Below, piece after piece: positions 7,786 through 16,710 of a stretch of 64,000 nucleotides of DNA. Each line of letters begins with the position of its first letter. Position 1 is the first letter of the stretch. Source of the stretch: JAUWKC01 sp035529895 (GTDB lineage Bacteria; Planctomycetota; Phycisphaerae; Sedimentisphaerales; Anaerobacaceae); assembly GCA_035529895.1 (NCBI GenBank), contig DATKVV010000050.1, positions 1 to 64,000 on the forward strand. The letters are read 5' to 3'. Both the position numbers and the translations under genes were made by a program. Under the pieces are notes generated by a model that had not been told where the DNA came from, did no database searches, and was given only the letters and a program-made list of their open reading frames with translations.

Positions 7786-9029
7786 AACCCGGCTATAAAC
7801 AGACCGAGGTAGGGGTGATTCCGGAGGATTGGGTGGTGAAGCGAATTGGCGATTTCGAGCCTTTCGTCACCAGCGGGTCTCGTGGTTGGGCTGCATACTA
7901 TTCAGAGCGAGGTGCACCGTTCATCCGCATCACTAATCTGTCCAGAGAATCAATCTACCTGGACCTAGAAGATTTGCGATTGGTGAACCTTCCACAGGAT
8001 ACAAGTGAGAGTATTAGAACGCAGCTTCAAGATAATGATGTCTTAATTTCGATTACGGCCGATATTGGCATCATAGGCTACGTTTCCGAGGACGTTCCGA
8101 AACCAGCCTATATTAACCAGCATATCGCATTAGTGCGATTTGATTCATCAAATACTGATTCAAAGTTTGTCAGTTACTTTTTGGCTTCTGCAAAGCCGCA
8201 AAAGCTATTCCGCGCTTTAACGGACTCCGGGGCTAAGGCTGGGATGAGTTTACTAACGGTTCATAAAATTCACCTTGCCCTCCCGCCCACCAAAGCCGAA
8301 CAAACCGCCATTGCCCAAGTTCTAAGCGATGCTGATGAATTGATTACTGCTTTAGAAAAACTCATTGCCAAAAAGCGAAATATCAAACAAGGGGCAATGC
8401 AGCAGTTTCTCACCGGCAAAAAACGCCTGCCGGGATTTAGCGGCAAGTGGGAGGCGAAGAAGTTGGGGGAGGTTTGTGAATTAGAGAATGGCTACGCGTT
8501 CAAAAGCAACACTTACAATGACAATGGAGAATATTTAATCATAACAATAGCCAATGTCCAAGATGGTCGCATGGATATTTTAGAATGTAGTAGGATTTCA
8601 GAGTTACCAAAGGATATTCAGGCACATCAAATTCTCTACTATGGTGACCTGCTCATTTCAATGACCGGTAATGTTGGAAGAATATGTAGAGTGAATGCCA
8701 ATAATACACTTCTCAATCAGCGAGTAGGAAAATTGATTCCCATTGATATAGATATAGACTTCTTTTTCTATCTTTTAAATGATAGGAAATTTTTAAATAA
8801 AATGATTGTCAATGCTCAGGGTGGGGCACAGGGAAATATTGGCAAAGGCGACATTTTAGAATATAAGGCTTACATCCCGAAAGACAAGTCTGAACAAACT
8901 GCAATCGCAGAAGTTCTCAGCGATATGGACGCCGAAATAACAGCCTTGGAGACAAAACTGGAAAAATACAAAATGATAAAAGAAGGTATGATGCAGGAAT
9001 TACTCACAGGTAAGAAGAGATTGATATGA
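7776..9029 (+). CDS. hsdS: Type I restriction-modification specificity subunit
   Basis: The 417-aa DNA-recognition subunit. Two target-recognition domains are visible: TRD1 from about residue 10 and TRD2 from about residue 225, each followed by the conserved helical dimerisation segment (EQTAIAQVLSDADELITALEKL and EQTAIAEVLSDMDAEITALETKL). The repeats LTGKKRLPG and LTGKKRLI at the ends of the halves are typical. The two TRDs differ strongly, consistent with an asymmetric bipartite target; the actual target cannot be read from sequence. It overlaps hsdM by 10 nt and hsdR by 4 nt. Confidence 0.93.
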   Translation: MEVKPGYKQTEVGVIPEDWVVKRIGDFEPFVTSGSRGWAAYYSERGAPFIRITNLSRESIYLDLEDLRLVNLPQDTSESIRTQLQDNDVLISITADIGIIGYVSEDVPKPAYINQHIALVRFDSSNTDSKFVSYFLASAKPQKLFRALTDSGAKAGMSLLTVHKIHLALPPTKAEQTAIAQVLSDADELITALEKLIAKKRNIKQGAMQQFLTGKKRLPGFSGKWEAKKLGEVCELENGYAFKSNTYNDNGEYLIITIANVQDGRMDILECSRISELPKDIQAHQILYYGDLLISMTGNVGRICRVNANNTLLNQRVGKLIPIDIDIDFFFYLLNDRKFLNKMIVNAQGGAQGNIGKGDILEYKAYIPKDKSEQTAIAEVLSDMDAEITALETKLEKYKMIKEGMMQELLTGKKRLI

Positions 9030-12000
9030 ACAAGGTAGGCCAAAGAGAAAAGGAAACACAAAACCGTGTGGTCAAACTATTCCAAGACCAATTGAAATAT
9101 GCCTATCTGGGCGACTGGCACGACCGCGAAAACAACAGCAATATTGAAGAAGAATACCTGCGCAGTTTCCTTAAAGACAAACAAAGGTATAGTGACACGC
9201 TCATCAATAAAGCCCTGTATGAGTTAAACAAAGCCGCAGGCGACCAAAATAAAAGCTTATATGACATCAATAAGGAAGTCTATAGCTTGTTGCGCTATGG
9301 TGTCCAAGTCAAAGAAGATGTTGGGGATAACAAGCAAACCGTATGGCTAATCGACTGGAAAGAGCCCCTAAAAAATGATTTCGCCATAGCCGAAGAGGTC
9401 ACCGTTAGAGGTCAACATGATAAACGCCCTGATATAGTCCTGTATGTAAACGGTATTGCGCTGGGGGTTCTGGAATTAAAACGAAGCACCATATCTGTTT
9501 CAGAAGGCATACGTCAAAACCTCGATAATCAGAAAGAGATTTTCATAAAACAGTTTTTTACAACCATCCAGTTCGTTATGGCCGGTAATGACACCGAAGG
9601 TTTGCGTTACGGCACTATCGAAACTCCTGAAAAGTATTATCTCACCTGGAAAGAAGATACCGATGTAGAAAGCCCGATGGATAAGCACCTGCTCAAATTA
9701 TGCGACAAAGAACGGTTCATTGAGCTTATTCATGATTTTATCGTTTTTGACCGTGGCATCAAAAAGCTATGCCGACATAATCAATATTTTGGCGTAAAAG
9801 CTGCGCAGCAGCGAGTTCGCAAGCGGGAAGGCGGTATCATCTGGCATACTCAGGGCAGCGGCAAGAGCCTGATTATGGTTTGGCTCACCAAATGGATTCG
9901 TGAGAGTATGTCAGATGCACGGGTCCTTATCATTACCGACCGTGATGAGCTGGACAAGCAAATAGAAAAGATATTCAAAGGTGTAAGCGAAGATATTTAC
10001 CGCACCAAAAGCTGTAATGATTTAATAGAGAAGCTGCATTCTACGAAACCGTGGTTGCTCTGTTCACTTATCCATAAATTCGGTAACAGAGAAGAAGCGG
10101 ATTATGATGGGTATATTGAAGACATAAGGCGCAGTTTGCCAAGGGACTTCAGGGCAAAAGGCGACCTCTACGTATTCGTTGATGAATGCCATCGCACTCA
10201 GTCAGGCGAACTGCACAAAGCAATGAAAGATATTTTGCCCAATGCCTTGTTTATCGGGTTTACCGGCACACCTTTGCTTAAAACAGACAAGCTCAGAAGT
10301 ATTGAGGTATTTGGCCCATATATTCATACCTATAAATTCGATGAAGCAGTTACGGATGAAGTCGTGCTTGATTTGCAATACGAAGCCAGAAGCGTTGACC
10401 AGAATATCACTTCGCAGGACAAAATAGACCAGTGGTTTGAGGCAAAAACAAAAGGATTGACTGATACCGCCAAAACTGAGCTTAAAAAAAGATGGGGCAC
10501 TATGAAGCGTGTCCTTAGCTCGCAATCGAGATTGGAAAAAATAGTTGCTGATATTATGCTCGACATGGAAACCAAAGACCGTTTACAAAACGGCAGAGGC
10601 AACGCCATGTTAATATCCGGCAGCATTTATCAGGCGTGTAAATATTATGAATTGTTTCAAAAGGCAGGTTTGGCAAAGTGCGCTGTTGTTACTTCATTTG
10701 TGCCGGGCACCAGCGATATAAAGGGTGAAAGCACCGGCGAAGATGCTCCAACGGAAAGACTGAAGGAATACGAAATATATCAGAAAATGCTAAACGGGAA
10801 GGACGTTGAATTATTTGAAGAAGAAGTAAAAAAGAAATTTGTTGAAGAACCGGCACAAATGAAGCTGCTTATTGTGGTTGATAAATTGCTTACCGGCTTT
10901 GATGCTCCTCCAGCCACATATCTTTACATAGACAAGAGCATGCGTGACCACGGCCTGTTTCAAGCCATTTGCCGTGTAAACCGCTTAGACGGCGATGATA
11001 AAGGGTATGGCTATATTATTGATTACAAAGATCTTTTCAGGAGTCTGGAAAATTCCATAAAGGATTATACTTCAGAAGCATTTGATGAATATGAAAAGGA
11101 AGATGTAACCGGCCTGCTAAATGACAGGCTTCAAAAAAGTAAGGAACAATTGGACGATGCCCTTGAAGTCATTAAAGCATTATGCGAACCCGTAGAACAT
11201 CCCAAGGACACTTTGGCCTATATTCGATATTTCTGCGGAAATACAGAAGACGCTGACGATTTAAGCGAACATGAACAGAAGCGAGCCGCATTATATAAAC
11301 ATACGGCTGCCCTGGTTAGAGCATATGCCAACCTTGCCAATGAAATGGTAGAGGCGGGCTACGCTTTAAAAGAAACCGAGCAGATAAAAGCCGACGTTAA
11401 ATATTTTGAGAACGTCAGAGCAGAGATAAAACTTGCAAGCGGAGATTATATTGACTTGAAGGCGTATGAGCCCGCTATGCGACATTTAATAGATACCTAT
11501 ATCAGCGCCGAAGAGAGCAAAAAAGTATCCGCATTCGATGATATGACTTTGATAGACCTGATAGTTAAACGAGGAGCGGATGCACTGAACGATTTGCCAA
11601 CAAATATAAGTAGAAATAAGAAAGCTGTTGCTGAAACTGTCGAAAATAATTTGCGTAAAGTAATTATTGATGAACAGCCAGCAAATCCAAAATATTATGA
11701 AAAGATGTCGGAACTATTGGAGCAGCTAATAAGGGAACGCAAACAAGAGGCCAGAAGCTACGAGGAATATTTGGCGAAAATCGTCGAGCTTACTAATAAA
11801 ATAAAAAGACCTGACATTTCAACGGACTATCCGAGAACTTTGAACTCCCGTCCCAAAAGAGCGTTGTATGACAATCTGAATAAAAACGAGGCTATAGCGA
11901 CTGCTTTAGATGCAGAGATTATTTCTACTAAGAAGGATGGCTGGCGCGGGAACAAAATCAAGGAACGCGAAGTCAAAAGTGCCATTCGAAAGTATGTAAA

Positions 12001-12058
12001 AGATACAGCGGAAGTAGAAAGAATTTTTGAATTGGTAAAAAACCAAAGTGAATACTGA
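9026..12058 (+). CDS. hsdR: Type I restriction endonuclease subunit R
   Basis: Translocating ATPase/nuclease of 1010 aa. The N-terminal nuclease motif PDIVLYVNGIALGVLELKR (about residues 135-155) supplies the PD...ExK residues. It is followed by SF2 helicase motifs: HTQGSGKS (Walker A, about residue 275), VDECHRTQSG (DEAD-like, about 385), GFTGTP and a C-terminal RecA domain with LLTGFDAP and CRVNRLD. A helical tail presumably binds the methyltransferase. The gene appears intact, so the system should be able to restrict. It begins in a 4-nt ATGA overlap with hsdS and overlaps the next gene by 11 nt. Confidence 0.95.
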   Translation: MNKVGQREKETQNRVVKLFQDQLKYAYLGDWHDRENNSNIEEEYLRSFLKDKQRYSDTLINKALYELNKAAGDQNKSLYDINKEVYSLLRYGVQVKEDVGDNKQTVWLIDWKEPLKNDFAIAEEVTVRGQHDKRPDIVLYVNGIALGVLELKRSTISVSEGIRQNLDNQKEIFIKQFFTTIQFVMAGNDTEGLRYGTIETPEKYYLTWKEDTDVESPMDKHLLKLCDKERFIELIHDFIVFDRGIKKLCRHNQYFGVKAAQQRVRKREGGIIWHTQGSGKSLIMVWLTKWIRESMSDARVLIITDRDELDKQIEKIFKGVSEDIYRTKSCNDLIEKLHSTKPWLLCSLIHKFGNREEADYDGYIEDIRRSLPRDFRAKGDLYVFVDECHRTQSGELHKAMKDILPNALFIGFTGTPLLKTDKLRSIEVFGPYIHTYKFDEAVTDEVVLDLQYEARSVDQNITSQDKIDQWFEAKTKGLTDTAKTELKKRWGTMKRVLSSQSRLEKIVADIMLDMETKDRLQNGRGNAMLISGSIYQACKYYELFQKAGLAKCAVVTSFVPGTSDIKGESTGEDAPTERLKEYEIYQKMLNGKDVELFEEEVKKKFVEEPAQMKLLIVVDKLLTGFDAPPATYLYIDKSMRDHGLFQAICRVNRLDGDDKGYGYIIDYKDLFRSLENSIKDYTSEAFDEYEKEDVTGLLNDRLQKSKEQLDDALEVIKALCEPVEHPKDTLAYIRYFCGNTEDADDLSEHEQKRAALYKHTAALVRAYANLANEMVEAGYALKETEQIKADVKYFENVRAEIKLASGDYIDLKAYEPAMRHLIDTYISAEESKKVSAFDDMTLIDLIVKRGADALNDLPTNISRNKKAVAETVENNLRKVIIDEQPANPKYYEKMSELLEQLIRERKQEARSYEEYLAKIVELTNKIKRPDISTDYPRTLNSRPKRALYDNLNKNEAIATALDAEIISTKKDGWRGNKIKEREVKSAIRKYVKDTAEVERIFELVKNQSEY

Positions 12059-12776
12059 GATGCATCAAATTCAAGTTGGAAGTATGTTAGTTGATGTCGT
12101 GAGAAAGGACATCAAAAATCTTCATCTTGCTGTTTATCCACCGGCGGGACGAGTACGAATTGCGACGCCGCTAAAAGTAGATGATGAATCCGTTCGTTTG
12201 TTTGCCATATCGAAATTGGCCTGGATAAGAAAACAACAAACAAAGTTTAGAAATCAGCAGAGGCAATCAAGGCGAGAATATGTTTACAGGGAAAGCCACT
12301 ATTTCCAGGGAAACCGATATCTTCTAAATATAATTGAACACGCAGCCCCACCAAAAGTCATACTTCGTAATAAGGCATATATTGATCTGTATGTTCGGGA
12401 AGGAAGCTCACAACGGCAACGACAAAAGGTAATGACAGAATGGTATCGGGGACGGCTCAAAGAACAAATCCCTCCTCTAATTGAAAAATGGCAGAATATT
12501 ATTGGCGTTCGCGTAAAAGAGTGGGGCATCAAACAAATGAAAACAAGATGGGGTACTTGTAATATTAAAGCCAAACGTATTTGGCTTAATCTGGAATTAG
12601 CCAAAAAACCCAAGCACTGTTTAGAATATATTTTGGTCCACGAAATGTTGCATCTCTTGGAACGCCATCACAGTGACCGTTTTATAGCTTATTTGGACGA
12701 ATTTATTCCACAGTGGCGACCCTATAAAGAGGAATTGAACCGATTTCCGATTAGCCACCCTGATTGGAATTACTAA
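12048..12776 (+). CDS. YgjP/DUF45-type zinc metallopeptidase of the RM operon
   Basis: A 242-aa M48-like protein. The C-terminal domain contains KQMKTRWGTCN, a family signature, and HEMLHLLERHHSDRF, an HExxH zinc motif with a third downstream His. YgjP-like peptidases are frequent companions of type I restriction operons; their role there is unproven. It overlaps hsdR by 11 nt, so it is very probably translated with the restriction genes. No signal peptide is present, so it acts in the cytoplasm. Confidence 0.88.
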   Translation: MNTEMHQIQVGSMLVDVVRKDIKNLHLAVYPPAGRVRIATPLKVDDESVRLFAISKLAWIRKQQTKFRNQQRQSRREYVYRESHYFQGNRYLLNIIEHAAPPKVILRNKAYIDLYVREGSSQRQRQKVMTEWYRGRLKEQIPPLIEKWQNIIGVRVKEWGIKQMKTRWGTCNIKAKRIWLNLELAKKPKHCLEYILVHEMLHLLERHHSDRFIAYLDEFIPQWRPYKEELNRFPISHPDWNY

Positions 12777-12804
12777 TTATTAATAAGACAGCGATGCTAC
12801 TCAA

Positions 12805-12823
12805 GGCGGCTGGCCAATAAAAT
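12805..12823 (+). repeat. Left copy of 19-bp direct repeat
   Basis: GGCGGCTGGCCAATAAAAT, identical to 13457-13475. It lies in the gap just ahead of the metallopeptidase at 12840 and reads GGWPIK-stop in one frame, like the right copy. Confidence 0.85.
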
Positions 12824-12839
12824 GAAGGATATTTAGAAT

Positions 12840-13418
12840 ATGTTGAAGGTATTTTGGTATTGTTTAGATGGAAATGAGAAAGACAGGCAATTCGTAACCG
12901 AAAGCTTCGCCGAACTAACCAATCTTCTAATAATCTCTCCAGCAAAGGTCAATCTTAAAGCAACACTGCTCGATGAGCAATCTGCCAAGATAGCGGACGA
13001 AGTTCTGAGTGAGCCCCCTAAAGATACCGCAGAACCACTATCGAATTGTTACTTTGATATAAGCAAGAAAGTGAGCAGGGATAAATGTACTCCGATACTT
13101 GTATATTGCCGCCCAAATTCTTATATAGCCGAGGCGATACGAAAGAACCAGCCGTTGGCCAAATGGGGATATACGCAACAGCCATATATCTCCGCAGTAT
13201 ACAATCAAAACAATAAATATATCCTCTGGCACGAAGCACTCCATCTTTTTGGTGCAGATGACTGCTATGATTGCAATAATCCGAACAGCAGAACTACCTG
13301 TGAATTGCGTAATTGTCTCATGCAATATGCACCAACTAAGGAAACAGTTGGGGAGTGGCCATTTCTATGCAAAGAAAACGTCGAACGAATCCGGAATTGG
13401 AGTGATAAACACAAATGA
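12840..13418 (+). CDS. Metzincin-like metallopeptidase in the island
   Basis: A 192-aa protein without a signal peptide. ILWHEALHLFGADDCYD provides an HExxHxxGxxD zinc motif, and NCLMQYAP about 30 residues later looks like the Met-turn that defines metzincins. It is a short catalytic domain with Cys residues around the active site. It resembles no named family that I can assign. AAGGA lies 10 nt before the ATG. It sits between two copies of a 19-bp direct repeat, suggesting that it entered this operon as a unit by recombination. The substrate is unknown; possible roles include processing an operon partner or acting as a toxin-like effector. Confidence 0.72.
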   Translation: MLKVFWYCLDGNEKDRQFVTESFAELTNLLIISPAKVNLKATLLDEQSAKIADEVLSEPPKDTAEPLSNCYFDISKKVSRDKCTPILVYCRPNSYIAEAIRKNQPLAKWGYTQQPYISAVYNQNNKYILWHEALHLFGADDCYDCNNPNSRTTCELRNCLMQYAPTKETVGEWPFLCKENVERIRNWSDKHK

Positions 13419-13477
13419 GAAACGGGCAGAAATATGACGACATAATCGCCGCCCACGGCGGCTGGCCAATAAAATAG
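13415..13477 (+). CDS. Tiny coupled ORF or gene tail ending GGWPIK
   Basis: A 20-codon frame that starts in an ATGA overlap with the stop of the metallopeptidase gene and ends AHGGWPIK-stop. Its last 19 bp are the right copy of the direct repeat. Either it is a real micro-peptide or, more likely, the preserved tail of a larger gene whose body was replaced. A similar 18-codon frame follows the next gene at 14548. Confidence 0.3.
   Translation: MRNGQKYDDIIAAHGGWPIK
13457..13475 (+). repeat. Right copy of 19-bp direct repeat
   Basis: GGCGGCTGGCCAATAAAAT, identical to 12805-12823. The two copies bracket a 633-bp segment holding the metallopeptidase. A shorter related string (GGCGGCTGGC) occurs at 14590-14599 after the next gene. 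Confidence 0.85.
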
Positions 13478-13504
13478 TCCTATTCTTTTTGTGGAGAGAC
13501 AGAA

Positions 13505-14551
13505 ATGGCGCTTTGGGTAATTCGGGCGGGTAGTCACGGTGAGTATGAACAGCAGTTCTTGACCACGCAACGCGTCTACTTAACGTGGAAACAGTTGAAT
13601 TATGATCTGCGGCAAATTTCTACGATGGCCGAACTGCGCAAACTACTTAAGAAGACTTACGATTACTCAGTTGGCGCATTGAGCAATTACTCAGGCCAGA
13701 TTTGGGCGTTTTACCGGAAAATGGACCGGGGAGATTGGGTAATCGTTCCGAGCAAGCTGAAGCGCGCGGTATGTATTGCGGAGATAACAGGCGAGTATAA
13801 ATTTGATGCGCGAGCAGAAGACCCATACTACCACTACCGAGATGTAAAATGGATTGCAACCGACATCCCGCGTTCGAATTTTGACCAGGATTTGCTCTAT
13901 TCCTTTGGTGCGTTCAGAACAGTCTCTCAAGTCCAACGAAACGATGCCGAAAATAGGGTGCGGGCGATGGCGAAGACAGGCTGGAAACGCAAGGGTGGCC
14001 CGCCCCCAACTCCGCTTCCTCCCGGTAAGGGGGATGAGAACGAAGTAGAACCGGAGGTAGCTGACCTTGAACAGTTAGCCCAAGACCAAATCGCTAAGCT
14101 GATCATAACAAAATTCAAGGGTCACGGCTTGGCCAGATTGGTAGATGGGATACTGCGAGCGCAAGGATATACAACATATATTAGCGCTGAGGGACCTGAT
14201 AAGGGCATTGATATTCTTGCCGGGCAGGGAACGCTTGGCTTTGGCGAACCCAGGATATGCGTGCAAGTCAAGTCAGGGGACAGTCCACTCGACAGGCCTA
14301 CACTTGACCAACTCCTCGGAACGATGCAGAACGTTCAGGCCCAGCAGGGACTATTGGTGTCGTGGGGAGGGTTCAAGGCTTCGGTAGATAGAGAAGAAGC
14401 AATACAATTCTTTAGGGTGCGGCTTTGGGACCAAAAGGACTTGATTGAACAGTTGCTGGCCCACTATGACAGGCTTGATGAAGATGTCCGAGCCGACTTG
14501 CCGCTCAAGCACATCTGGACCGTTGCAAAACCAGAAGGGGAAAGTGAATGA
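13505..14551 (+). CDS. Mrr-type restriction endonuclease
   Basis: A 348-aa protein. The N-terminal half (ALWVIRAGSHGEYEQ to about residue 165) resembles the EVE/PUA-like targeting domain seen in Mrr homologues (FYRKMDRGDWVIVPSK). A Pro/Gly-rich linker precedes the C-terminal Mrr_cat fold: GLARLVDGILRAQGYTTY, then GIDILAG and CVQVKSG give the D...QxK catalytic residues, followed by LLGTM and GLLVSWGGF. Mrr enzymes cut modified DNA, so this type IV activity would complement the neighbouring type I system. GGAGAG lies ahead of the ATG. It ends in an ATGA overlap with a tiny frame. Confidence 0.85.
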   Translation: MALWVIRAGSHGEYEQQFLTTQRVYLTWKQLNYDLRQISTMAELRKLLKKTYDYSVGALSNYSGQIWAFYRKMDRGDWVIVPSKLKRAVCIAEITGEYKFDARAEDPYYHYRDVKWIATDIPRSNFDQDLLYSFGAFRTVSQVQRNDAENRVRAMAKTGWKRKGGPPPTPLPPGKGDENEVEPEVADLEQLAQDQIAKLIITKFKGHGLARLVDGILRAQGYTTYISAEGPDKGIDILAGQGTLGFGEPRICVQVKSGDSPLDRPTLDQLLGTMQNVQAQQGLLVSWGGFKASVDREEAIQFFRVRLWDQKDLIEQLLAHYDRLDEDVRADLPLKHIWTVAKPEGESE

Positions 14552-14604
14552 AACTGTTTTGCGATTTGGATGAGGTAACTGATGCACGCGGCGGCTGGCA
14601 GTGA
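14548..14604 (+). CDS. Tiny coupled ORF ending ARGGWQ
   Basis: An 18-codon frame in ATGA overlap with the end of the Mrr gene, ending DARGGWQ-stop. It parallels the frame at 13415 in position and in its GGW tail. Coding status is doubtful, but the repeated arrangement is unusual. Confidence 0.25.
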   Translation: MKLFCDLDEVTDARGGWQ

Positions 14605-14624
14605 GGAAGTGAAAGGAATATTCT

Positions 14625-15281
14625 ATGAGGCCGAATGACATCGAGTACTGGGCACTCAGCATAATAAAGCGTGTAGAATCAAGTCAACCCGTCGAGGACT
14701 CACGGGTTGAGTTAAAGGCCGTATGGCCGGAAGACCACAAGAAGGCAGCCCGTCAGATAGCGGGACACGCCAATGCGGCGGGCGGCGAGCCAATTCTCTG
14801 GCTCATAGGTGTTGACGAGCAAAATGGCGTCACGGGTGCCAATTACACGGAAATATCCGCTTGGAGGCAGTCTGTTGAAGCAAAATTTGGGGAACTGCCG
14901 CCAAGTTTGAGTCACCTGAACTACGTTGTTGCTGATACCAAACAGTGGGAACAGTCGGCAGCATATTACATTGACGGGCACAGGGCGGTTGAGGCTTTTG
15001 TAAAGAATACTGGTTTGGGGCTTGCTATACCGTATTTGGATAACGGCCAGTTGCACGATTATCCGCCCGATTTTATTATCCGATTGAGAGGGCCTTTGCA
15101 GCGATATTTGATTCTTGAAACGAAGGGATTTGACCCGCTTGAAAGTGTTAAGGCACAGGCCGCTATACGATGGGTGAACGCTGTAAATGCCGAACGAAGT
15201 TTCGGTAATTGGGCATATACTGTTGTCCGCGCGCCAGAGGAAATTCCCGCTTGCCTCGATAGTTGTGCAGCCCAGACGTAA
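14625..15281 (+). CDS. Chimera of AlbA_2-like domain and type III restriction C-terminus
   Basis: A 218-aa protein made of two recognisable pieces. Residues 1-90 (VELKAVWPEDHKKAARQIAG, then NAAGGEPILWLIGVDE) match the N-terminus of AlbA_2/Schlafen-like DNA-binding proteins. From about residue 95 (HLNYVVADTKQWEQSAAYYI onward) it matches the C-terminal end of large type III-like restriction helicases, including DYPPDFIIRL...YLILETKG, a PD-ExK-type core. The helicase body is absent. It may be a deletion product still in frame, or a small DNA-binding nuclease. It lies between the Mrr gene and three coupled unknown genes. Confidence 0.7.
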   Translation: MRPNDIEYWALSIIKRVESSQPVEDSRVELKAVWPEDHKKAARQIAGHANAAGGEPILWLIGVDEQNGVTGANYTEISAWRQSVEAKFGELPPSLSHLNYVVADTKQWEQSAAYYIDGHRAVEAFVKNTGLGLAIPYLDNGQLHDYPPDFIIRLRGPLQRYLILETKGFDPLESVKAQAAIRWVNAVNAERSFGNWAYTVVRAPEEIPACLDSCAAQT

Positions 15282-15295
15282 GGTGGATAAACTAA

Positions 15296-15544
15296 ATGGG
15301 AGTATTTGACGGAAAAGACGGTGATTTCATTCGCAACAACGCCGCGGAGAATGTTCGCATAGAATTACTGACAGGAAACATTTCAAAGCGGAAGGCATAC
15401 GTCATAGCGAAGGGTGCGCCAAATAACGAAAATGCTCAGAATGCAGCCCTTGTTAAAGCCAAGAGTATGTCTGCTGATGAACTAAAAATTTTTGTAGAAA
15501 TACTCGCTACGAGATTTTCACAAGAGGAGAAAACAAGATTATGA
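15296..15544 (+). CDS. Uncharacterised 82-aa protein
   Basis: A small, soluble, charged protein (starts MGVFDGKDGDF, contains ELLTGNISKRKAYVIAKGAP). No family was recognised. It starts 15 nt after the chimeric restriction gene and overlaps the next gene by 4 nt (ATGA), so it is probably co-translated with it. No membrane segment or signal peptide is present. Confidence 0.55.
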   Translation: MGVFDGKDGDFIRNNAAENVRIELLTGNISKRKAYVIAKGAPNNENAQNAALVKAKSMSADELKIFVEILATRFSQEEKTRL

Positions 15545-16710
15545 GCCGAAACTATTCACCGAAAACATTTTTAAGGCAAACGCCGAACACAATTCTTAAA
15601 GAATACTTCCAACGGAAAGGGCTGCTTAAAGACATTGACTTTGACAAGCTGGGTGAAACTGAGATGGAGCCTATTTTTGCAGCGATGGATAAATTGTCTG
15701 ATAAACAAAGGAATGAAACAGAAGCAGACCTTCGGCAGATAAACGAAATGGCCTGTGAAAAAGGGGTTCTGCTTCTGATTGAGGAAGCTGGTTCTGTTTT
15801 TCACAATATAGATTTACTTCCGATTTTTGAGCCGATGAAAAACCACTATGAAAAAGCCTTCTGGGTATTTCTGAATCACCCCGTTGTTTTTGGGATTGCC
15901 TGTGATTTGGCATATATGGACAGCCTCGGCTCGTGGAGCAGCCGGAAGGTCGGAGCAGGATTAGTCCCTGCTGTAGAAGAGAAGGACAAGCGAAATCTGG
16001 CCGATGGAGTAAGCGAGTTTTACAAAAAGCAGGGACGGGGGCAGCGCTGCCATGTTGACAACTACTTAAGACAACAGCCGGAAAGACACTGTTATTTTGT
16101 ATATCCCGAAGATTACGCCACTACGGAATTGGGTTTTGACGATGAGGGAAAATTTTACCACCAGTTAAGAAAACCTGCTTTTGAGGTGATTTTTGTTTAC
16201 CGGCCTGAAAGTGGTATTTTGGAAGTAAGTGCCAAAGGCGGAAAGAAGGTTGTCGAGGCATTACAGGAGATATTCTGCAAGACCATTTTAGGGCTTGACG
16301 GTTTGCCGAAGCTGGACAAAAGACACTTCGACTTATCAAAGCTTAACGATAAGACCCTGAAATTTGTTACAGAACCGGCAGACGGTATAGAAAAAGTTAT
16401 ACTGAGAATGCTTCGTCTGGATTTGCCAGGAATCGGCAACAGGCGGATAACACTTGAGGCAAGCTCATCTGGAGACGGACAGCCGGTTTATACGCTGATT
16501 GAAAAGGCATTGAATAAATCCAATATCTCTCTCGATAAGGCTGTTATTACAAGAGCAAAGATACAAATCAAATTTTCTGCAAGAGACGGCAAAAAAGGAA
16601 AATCCTTAACCTTTGAAATATCCAGTCCCGACCGCTGCACTTTGAAGGACGACCCGCTTGACCAGATAGCAAAAAAATATATCGAGAAGTGGGGGCTTGT
16701 AAGTGGATAA
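15541..16710 (+). CDS. Uncharacterised 389-aa protein
   Basis: A soluble protein of unknown function, mainly alpha/beta by composition, with no Walker, HNH, PD-ExK or zinc motif that I could find. Notable segments are LKEYFQRKGLL near the start, a mid region FYKKQGRGQRCHVDNYLR with several His and Arg, and a C-terminal DPLDQIAKKYIEKWGLV. It overlaps both neighbours (4 nt and 8 nt). The tight coupling to an 82-aa protein and a sigma-like HTH protein, inside a restriction island, makes a defence or element-regulation role plausible; this is inference only. Confidence 0.6.
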   Translation: MSRNYSPKTFLRQTPNTILKEYFQRKGLLKDIDFDKLGETEMEPIFAAMDKLSDKQRNETEADLRQINEMACEKGVLLLIEEAGSVFHNIDLLPIFEPMKNHYEKAFWVFLNHPVVFGIACDLAYMDSLGSWSSRKVGAGLVPAVEEKDKRNLADGVSEFYKKQGRGQRCHVDNYLRQQPERHCYFVYPEDYATTELGFDDEGKFYHQLRKPAFEVIFVYRPESGILEVSAKGGKKVVEALQEIFCKTILGLDGLPKLDKRHFDLSKLNDKTLKFVTEPADGIEKVILRMLRLDLPGIGNRRITLEASSSGDGQPVYTLIEKALNKSNISLDKAVITRAKIQIKFSARDGKKGKSLTFEISSPDRCTLKDDPLDQIAKKYIEKWGLVSG

